Shown: in pieces, positions 56,542 through 64,000 of the stretch
How the letters are laid out: every line of letters starts with the position of its first letter
Numbering within the stretch: position 1 is the first letter of the stretch
NCBI GenBank assembly: GCA_037039685.1
Contig: JAWNGF010000002.1
Location: forward strand, 3,658,001 to 3,722,000
Direction: 5' to 3'
DNA length: 64,000 nt
Origin: Ceratobasidium sp. AG-K
Lineage: Eukaryota > Basidiomycota > Agaricomycetes > Cantharellales > Ceratobasidiaceae
Notes under the pieces: model-generated
Seen by the model: the letters and a program-made list of their open reading frames with translations, nothing else
Database searches by the model: none
What the model was told of the DNA's origin: nothing
Translations under genes and position numbers: made by a program

Positions 56542-58262
56542 ATGCTGCGAATTACAACCGTCGCACTGGCCGGTCTCGCTCTGGCCACTGTTCAGCCGAT
56601 GGGCGTGGCCGCTCGAGTCAACAAGAGCGACAGTGTTCCAAGTGCTCATGTGTATGTAGACTGCGTTTGTTCGTCAGGAAGTCGCACGCTAACTTGTGAT
56701 TCGCAGCCGGCCCCTGAACCCTCACCCGAGTGGAACCGGACTTGAGCTGACCCATGGAGGTGCTCGCTTGCGTAGGGCACCTTGCCAGTCTGGTGACTCT
56801 TTAATCCAATTTATGTGTGCGCGTGTCTGAGCTCGATGTCTTAATTAGGACAATACTCGACGGGCTCCGGATGCTCGAACTGCGGACAGGGGTACTATTG
56901 CACTGGTACGCATAGATATCCTATCATTTGAACGTTAGGCTAAGTATTCCATCTACCTACGCTCAGGCGATGGTACAAGGAACGCCTGCCCTGCCGGTAC
57001 ATGGACCGATCGTGAGCGCCCTTTCATTTCCGAGGCGTTTCCAAGCTAACCACAAGATTGTTTGGCAGAGACGGTCAGTAAAAGTAAGGGCGAATGTAAG
57101 ACGGTACAATGCGGCTATAAGCCTACGGGTGGGGATGGCGATGGAACTGCTGCAACCAACCAGATGGCTTGCGGTCCGGGATATTTTTCCAACGCTGGCT
57201 CTACGACCTGCACCATTTGGTAGGTATTTTGCCTAGCTTGTCGATGCGAGTACTGACAGCCATTCCTGAATTTTAGTCCCGCCGGATATTATTGCAACGC
57301 TCAGACAACCTGCGACCCTACGCCTTGCGACCCTGGCACTTATGCGCCGAACAGTGGGAGCACGCAGCAGTGCCAGAACTGCCCAGCTGGGACGTTTAAC
57401 AATAGGTCTGCTATATGGTGGGGCATTCAATCGTCTACGAACTAACTATGGCTCGTCAGTTATGGGAACACGTCGTGCTGCCAATGCTGCGCCGGCTGGT
57501 ACAATACTGGGAATAGTACGCCCCCTTGCCAATCACTTTATAGGTACCAATCTGACACATTGAGAGAGACAACCATACCAACTGCCAAAGATGCCCTAAC
57601 ATAGGCGAAGTACAGCAACCAGACGTAACTGGTCCTGCCGGAAGCAACAGCCCCGCCAACTGCAAAGTATATACCGGCCTTTCGTAAGCTCGTTGTAGTA
57701 TTTGGTTAGATGGCGCCTGAGCTTCGCATGATTAGGGGTCAAAGCAAGTCCCCGTCAACCTGCTCCCAGGACCGACCCGCCACGAAAACTCCAGGAACCT
57801 GTCGTATGATTTGCTCTATAATCTAGCATCGGGACGGTAACTAACTTCCCTCTTCGCAGCGGCCACGGCTGCTCCAACTCCAAGCCTAGTTTCCAAGCGA
57901 CAAGTTCCTACTAAGTGCATGCACGGCAAAACTCGCTGCGAGGTCAAGACGGGCCGTGGAGGCTGGGAGTGTATTGACACTCTCAACTCGCTCGAGTGAG
58001 ATTGATTATAGGATATATATGCGTATTTATTAACATGCTTTAACATAGCACGTGCGGGGGATGCGACAATGACTGTTCGTCCTTGACAGGAACCAATGGA
58101 TTACGCTGTGTTCAAGGGCACTGTGTCGTCGAGTCGTGTGCGAGCGGATACATATTAACCAAGCGTGGGGATGGTATTTCCCGAGGGGGGTTGGACGTTG
58201 GCCAGCACTGCGTCGCAAAGAAACGCTCGAACTACCTTCGATACGCTTCAGCCACACTCTGA
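56542..58262 (+). CDS. secreted cysteine-rich protein: GCC2/GCC3-like repeats plus CPL1-like domain
   Basis: The start MLRITTVALAGLALATVQPM is a signal peptide. After splicing, CxxC-rich modules follow: GQYSTGSGCSNCGQGYYCTG, NACPAGTWTD, GECKTVQCGYKP, MACGPGYFSNAGSTTCTICP then AGYYCNAQTTCDPTPCDPGT and CQNCPAGTFNN. The pattern CPxGxYxxxxxxxxCxxCPxG is that of ephrin-receptor-like GCC2/GCC3 repeats. After a less certain stretch (57400-57860), the last exons read VPTKCMHGKTRCEVKTGRGG, WECIDTLNSLESCGGCDNDC and GLRCVQGHCVVESCASGY. This is the CPL1-like domain named after Cryptococcus Cpl1, a secreted protein. The end is NYLRYASATL and stop at 58262. Some intron borders (56650-56850, 57400-57840) are unclear, so a frame defect there cannot be excluded. 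Confidence 0.75.
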
Positions 58263-58831
58263 GGGCGGACATGACCCGCTTTTGTCTGATCGTGCACGAC
58301 ATGTATAGCGGCTTCTCGCCTGGTTGTTTAACATATTGTCTAATAGCTACTGTTACTAAATTCTAAATCATTTAAAAGTGTGTAATCGAGTGTGCTGCCT
58401 TGTTCGTATATAATCTCGGCAAAGGCACTATCACTATCTCAAATTTAATTTAAACGTGGGCAGACTCTAACTAAATAACCAACTAACTAACTCGTTGGCC
58501 AAAAAGCCTGATTTTGGGACAATCTTACTAGCATAAGCAAGGTCTGACCAGTGGACGAAGAACACTATCCCGATGCTGGGCCCGAACCGTTGTTTATCGC
58601 TTGTCGGGTGTGTGGCAAGAGATGAACAGGGTCCGGCATCCAAAGGTTTATGTCCGATATTGCCGACAGGTACAGCTGGACTCGACCCCAAGCGCTCGAA
58701 GGCCTCCTCGGGGTCTGGGCGTAGCCGCATGCTGAACACGTTGTAGACGACACATTATCATATATACCCACCCTCGGAGTGAACAGCGAACTCTCTATCC
58801 CTCTCGACGCCACCCGGCCTCAAGAACAAAG
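58263..58831. other. intergenic, promoter region of the NWD gene
   Basis: AT-rich with a short AACT tandem near 58478-58498. No coding frame was recognised. Confidence 0.45.
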
Positions 58832-61800
58832 ATGGCGTCCGAACGAAAAGCAAGGTGGACCGACATCTTTCGCGACTGCCTACCTCGCACCAGGCAACGT
58901 TCATCACCTCCGCCCTCCCACATAGTCGGCAACCCTGTACCAGCCGGAGTTACTTCGACACAGGCCACCCCGAGTACAAGTATTTCGCTAGTGCCAATAA
59001 CCGCGAGCGTCCCCCACGCGGCAACGCAGCAAAGTCCTGCAATAGGCGCACTGAAGACAGTACTCGGAGGACTTCGATCCAGCCTAAACGGGCTCCCTCC
59101 TTTACAGCTTGCCGTCGGCGGTTTGCTCGAGTGCATTGTACATTTGCAGGTGTGTTGCGACATCACCAGATGATATCGTACAAGGCTAACCACTCGATCG
59201 ATAGGTAGAAGAACGGAATCGCCAAGCATTCGAGGATCTCGCATCGGACTTGACAGGGTTAGCGACCGTGCTGCAGAAACATGTCATCGAATCAAATCCA
59301 TCTAACGTGCCATATTCGATCGCCAACGTTGCGCGGTGCGTACACCACAATATCTAACTAGCGTTAAATTGACGTCAAGGCAGGGCTATTGGCGAGCAGA
59401 CCAAGGTCATTAAAGAGCAACAAGATAGATCACAGATCAGCCATCTAGCTTTAGCATTGGAGGCCGAGGAAACAGTATAAACTGCTATCGACGGATTGGA
59501 GCGCTATTCCAGCAGCTGCAGGTGAGCAGTCCAAGCAACTCGCCGTAGTGGAGAGCCTGACAATATGACAGATTGATATCTCGCTTAGTATCTGGGATGT
59601 TGTGCGAGAGAAACAGATGGTATGTGATCCAACGTGCAAAATCGCTACTGAAGTTGAGGGATGTTTTATGTGTAGGACACTCGGCTCAACGACCTCGCGC
59701 CAGCACGCGAGCTCGCTATAACGCAGCACTTCCTACTACGGTCACAAAGCGAGTTGGATGCACCGAAGGGACTCGCACCGGGCTGCTCGAGGACACCAGA
59801 AGCTGGACTCGCAAGGCCGATGCAGTAAAGATCTGCTGGCTGAACGGGATGGCTGGCACCGGCAAGACCACTATCGCCTACACTTTATGCAAGATGCTTT
59901 ACGAGGACAACCAGCTCGGCGGCAGCTTCTTTTGCTCCGTAACTCGCCCGACTGCCGAGACGTGAACAAGATAGTGCCAACGATTGCGTACCAGCTGGGG
60001 CGGTACTCGAACCCATACCGACAGGCGCTGTGCAGCATACTCGAGGGAGACCCGGACATTTCGACGCAGGACATCAGCACACAGTTCGAGAAGCTCATAT
60101 TGAAGCCACTGATTCAAGTGAGCAAGGCAATGCCAACCGACGTGGTGGTAGTAATCGATGCGCTGGACGAGTGTACCGACGTCCGTGGTACGAAGGACGT
60201 ATTGGAAATACTTCTGCGACATGCCAGCGACCTACCGATCAGATTCTTTATCGCAAGCCGGCCCGAGCCCACGATCTTGGAACGCATGACGGCTCGCGGC
60301 GGTGCCTTGCGCTCTATCCTCAAGTTGCACGACATTGAGAAGTCGCTCGTGCAAGCCGACATCAAGATATACCTCACGGAGGCACTGCAGTCGGTTCAAA
60401 TTTCACCTGCCGAGCTCGATGAACTCGTTGATAGGCCGGTAGCCTGTTTATCTTCGCTGCCACAGCCGCCCGATATATTGTACCTGATAGGGGACCAGTA
60501 GATCATAGAAAGCGATTATTAACGGTGCTGAAGCTGGATTAGCCAGGAAAACAAAAGCTACAAAGATATTGACAAACTGTATGAGACGATCCTATCGAAT
60601 GCACTGGACGCGGACATATTCGAGGAGAATGAACTGGCCCCAAGGCGGCAAGTACTCTGGACCGTGGTCTGTGCGAGTGAGCCATTGACGATGTCGGCAC
60701 TCGCCGAGGTTCTGCAAATGGGCGGGGACGAAGCGGTCCAGCTGGCAATACAGCCCCTACAGTCCGTGGTCCATGTGTCGGAGAGCACTTGGGTCGTATC
60801 AACTTTGCATGCATCATTCCCCGATTTTCTACTCAACAAGGAGCGCGCTGGACGGTTCCACTGCGACGAAGCCCTACAAAGTGCTCACCTAGCCGAGTGC
60901 TGCTTCAAAATGATGGAGCGATCGCTGCGCTTCAATATATGCGGGCTGGAGTCTTCGTACCTGCTTGACAGCGAGGTGACGGACCTGCAAAATCGAGTGG
61001 ACAAGGCAATCTCGACTGGGCTGTTCTACTCGTGCTTCTACTGGGGCGATCATCTCACACAAAGCCCACCGTCGCCCTCATTGGTCTTGCTCCTCGACTG
61101 TTTTATGCGAAGTCGACTGCTTTTCTGGCTCGAGGTGCTAAATTTGAAGAAGCAACTCGCCCATGCAGACGGAGTGTCGGGTCAGGCGCTAGCCTGGTTG
61201 CCGGTGAGCGTCTGCATAGTTTCCGACCACGTGCATCCACTGATTTGGCATAGACGGACAGTAGCACAACCGATCTGCGCGATTTTATATACGACGCACG
61301 CAACTTTATCATTACCCTTGCATCCACACCAGTTTCACTTTCCACCCCTCATATCTATGTATCTGCTCTACCGTTCACATCGACAAAAAGTCGCGTACAG
61401 GCAACATACTGGCCAAATCTGCGGGGACCGATACGGATAGACAGCCACATGCTGCGGGCGGGAGGAACAACCGGACTCGCAACCTGGGTGGTTGGGGGCG
61501 CTGTTAACTGTATCGCTCATCCAGCAATGGCAAACTTGTTGCTTCTGGCTCAACAAATTTGCATATGATATTTCCCGCAAGCCCGTATGCTGTTGTGGGA
61601 GAAGTGAGCATATGGGACGTGCCTCGGGCGTTCGCGTGTTGGGACCGTTACTGGACCACAAGAAACGCTGTGTGGTCAATCTCCATTTCTCCGGACAACA
61701 CCCGCCTCGCGTCCGGCTCGGAGATAATACTGTTCGGATTTGGGATATGAGCAAAGGAACCATCATCGTTGGCCCCCTCGAGGGCCATACCTCCCTGTTT

Positions 61801-63460
61801 TCTCCGTTGCATTCTCTCCGAATGGAGCCTACGTCGCTTCTGGCTCTGCGGTGATTGTTCCATTAGAATTTGGAATGCGGACTCGGGCGCTCCGTTCGGC
61901 GAACCTCTCCAAGGACATCAGGACAATGTGAGGTCGGTTTCGTTCTCCCCAAATGGCAAACACCTTGCCTCGAGCTCGGAAGATCACACAATCCAAGTTT
62001 GGGACTTTCTGGCGGGCACAATTGTCCAAGAGCCAATGGCGGGCCATACAGGTGCAGTGTACTCGATCGCGTACTCACACGACGGACTGCGACTGGTATC
62101 TGGTTCAGAGGATTGTACAGTTAGAGTATGGAATACGTCGGAGGCACACTGTTGGCCAGTCCGTTTGAGGGCCATACCGGGGCTGTCAACTCCGTTTCAT
62201 TCTCGCCTAACGGGGCTCAGGTTGTGTCCAGTTCAGATGATCGCACGATGAGAGTTTGGGAAGCCGCCAGTGGAAATTTGCTGGTTGGGCCACTCGAAGG
62301 GCATAATCGCTTTATCAACTCGGTCCTATTCACGACGGATGGCACACGCATCCTATCTGGTTCCTCCGACCATACAATCCGTGTGTGGGATGCACGCCAC
62401 GGGACACCGGACGCCACCAAACCCTTGGGACACTCCGGCGGCATCTACTGTGTTGCGTTGTCGCCCGACGGAACACACATTGCATCTGGTTCAGGCGACT
62501 GCACGATCTGCGTCTGGGACACACGCGACGGCACACTAGTCGCCGGTCCATTCAAAGGTCATACCGGCCCGGTCAGCTCGGTGGCATTCTCGCCCGATGG
62601 AGCGCGAATCGTGTCTGGCTCTGTGGGATCCACACCCTGCACATATGGGACGCGTTTACCGGAGGTTTACTCATCGGTCCGATCGAGGGACACAGCGCTC
62701 GGGTCAATTCAGTCGCCTTTTCGCGGAACGGCAGCCAGGTTGCATCCGGATCCGCTGATCAAACTATCCGGCTATGGGACTCGCACACCGGCAAATCGGT
62801 CGCCAAGCCATTCGAGGGCCACAAGGGACGAGTCATGTCGATCGTGTTCTCGCCCGACGGGACCTACATAGCCTCCGGTTCCTCCTTGCCCCAGCCCCCT
62901 TTCCCAGTCCGCCCAGTCCGCAGCATTACCGAGGGCTCGCTCATAGTCTTACCGAGGGCTCGCTCGATAACGTTAATCCCGCTGTCGAGCCCACGGTACG
63001 AATGTGGCACGCCAATGACGGCGCCGCTCCGATCTGGGCGTCGCGCGCTCACACCGAATCTGTCCAATGCGTAGCGTTTCTCACCCGACGGGACGAGGGT
63101 GGTGTCTGGCTCGGATCGCGGCACCATCCATGTGCTGGACGCGCGTAACGGTTTGGTGCTGCATGGTCCATTCACAGGGCACACTGACACTGTCACTCCG
63201 TGGCATTCTCGCCTGATGGAACGCGCGTCATCTCTGGCTCCAACGTGGTATGCGTGTGGGACGTGGAGAACGGTACGATGGTGGTTGACCCACTCAAGGG
63301 CCATACAAGTGTCGTTACCTCGGTCGCGTTCTCTCTCGATGGTCGGCGCATCATCTCTGGTTCACATGACGGTACGATTCGCATCTGGGACGTGGCAGCC
63401 ATCGCTCGAGCAAGTGCCACATCGTCCGACGACTGGTCAATTGATAACACGGGTGGCTGA
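58832..63460 (+). pseudogene. NACHT-WD40 (NWD) STAND protein gene with many frameshifts
   Basis: The order of parts is complete. MASERKARWTDIFRDC opens the protein, then a helical domain (LGGLRSSLNGLPPLQLAVGG, FEDLASDLTGLATVLQKHVI, YRRIGALFQQLQ). The NACHT NTPase follows: Walker A GMAGTGKTT near 59848, Walker B VVVIDALDEC near 60150, and RFFIASRPEP. Next comes a winged-helix-like part (RQVLWTVVCASEPLTMSALA) and, from about 61600, at least ten WD40 repeats (for example [43 protein letters not shown]) to the stop at 63460. Such STAND proteins act in fungal non-self recognition. The frame breaks repeatedly without introns: TAA at 59478, shifts near 59705, 59955 and 60433, a stop at 60538, and more than five between 61490 and 63240. 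I call a pseudogene; systematic base-calling error is the alternative. Confidence 0.8.
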
Positions 63461-64000
63461 CCGACTCGCGCTCGCAGCGGTTGTTCTGGGTGCCGTCCGA
63501 CCTGCGCAGATAGGCTTGGGTTCCTTACTGCCTCCAATCCTATCGTGATCAACGCTGATTGTACCACACGCATTGATGACACCATGCTGCTGGGGGATCG
63601 CTGGGTTGGGTGCTACGATGCGTCATTAGACCCTGCTTCGCCCTAGACCGCCTACGCCTCGTTATTCGCTGTGACCTCGCACTATCTTCATGGGTTATTA
63701 TATTTTGCTCACGTCCTTACATTACTTATCCCCGCTTCATACCATGTATCCATTCGGTCTATTGAATCTAAACTTTGCAACTTCCAAGTAAATGTGAGCT
63801 CGTTCTTGGGACCCCGTCGGCTTCAATCAGGTTGTCGATAATCATGGTTGGAGTCTCAACGGTCCATTACAACTCCGCTCGGCGCTCACTCGGCTCACTT
63901 GGAGACTCGAGTTGATGTTCTGTTCCCTACCGCCTTGTGGCCATGTAGGTCTCCTTTATCATTCGTGATAGAGTCGCGCTCCGCATCTCCTGAACCGACG
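63461..64000. other. 3' flank of the NWD gene, nothing recognised
   Basis: No open frame of note and no RNA gene. Confidence 0.4.

Noticed and set aside
1..64000. tRNA, rRNA genes and CRISPR arrays
   Set aside because: No cloverleaf with a convincing T-arm, no rRNA-like stretch and no regular spacer array was found by eye; tRNAscan-type computation was not possible.

Overview
The window is nuclear DNA of a filamentous basidiomycete, most likely an Agaricomycete of the Rhizoctonia/Ceratobasidiaceae type. The evidence is genes split by many introns of about 45-65 bases with GT-AG ends, TATA boxes about 50 bases upstream of several start codons, a CPL1-like secreted protein, and a NACHT-WD40 (NWD) gene of the kind expanded in these fungi. 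The genus is an inference from gene content.

Layout. 1-797: 3' part of mitochondrial ribosomal protein uL16m (+). 1058-3225: Cdc20, the APC/C activator (-). 3583-4864: SAM methyltransferase (-). 4865-8124: mostly empty, with one weak multi-exon gene (+). 8125-9203: truncated, decayed multicopper oxidase (-). 9441-10928: lipoyl synthase (+). 11262-16198: two tandem tyrosinases (-), of which the downstream copy carries a one-base frameshift. 16199-20048: no convincing gene. 20049-21897: B-type cyclin (+). 23147-27658: HMG-CoA reductase (+). 27885-29906: hexokinase (+). 30116-31196: BTB protein (-), followed by a decayed copy at 31967-32630. 33279-33467: short poly(A)-ended insertion flanked by a 16-bp direct repeat, just upstream of mitochondrial ribosomal protein uS7m (33544-34335, +). 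35035-38075: MFS sugar transporter (+). 38724-40107: TVP38/SNARE-associated Golgi family membrane protein (+). 40312-41202: non-autonomous DNA transposon with inverted repeats and a 6-bp target duplication, sitting inside an older minus-strand reading frame. 41802-42321: MYND zinc-finger gene fragment (-). 42762-45244: OPT oligopeptide transporter (-). 47436-49508: two small secreted cupredoxins (-), one frameshifted. 50711-51547: proline-rich secreted protein in which exons equal repeats (-). 52529-52850: tandem repeat. 52957-55375: prolyl-tRNA synthetase (-) with a possible mitochondrial presequence. 56542-58262: cysteine-rich CPL1-like secreted protein (+). 58832-63460: NWD gene with many frameshifts (+).

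The housekeeping genes (Cdc20, cyclin B, HMG-CoA reductase, hexokinase, lipoyl synthase, ProRS, the mitoribosomal proteins) were followed exon by exon or by their continuous family signatures and show no break. Breaks concentrate in accessory families: copper oxidases, cupredoxins, a BTB copy and the NWD gene. This contrast argues for true decay of dispensable paralogues over uniformly poor base calling, though only reads or a second isolate could settle it. The window is rich in copper proteins (multicopper oxidase remnant, two tyrosinases, two cupredoxins), which suits a plant-associated fungus handling phenolics; that is inference.
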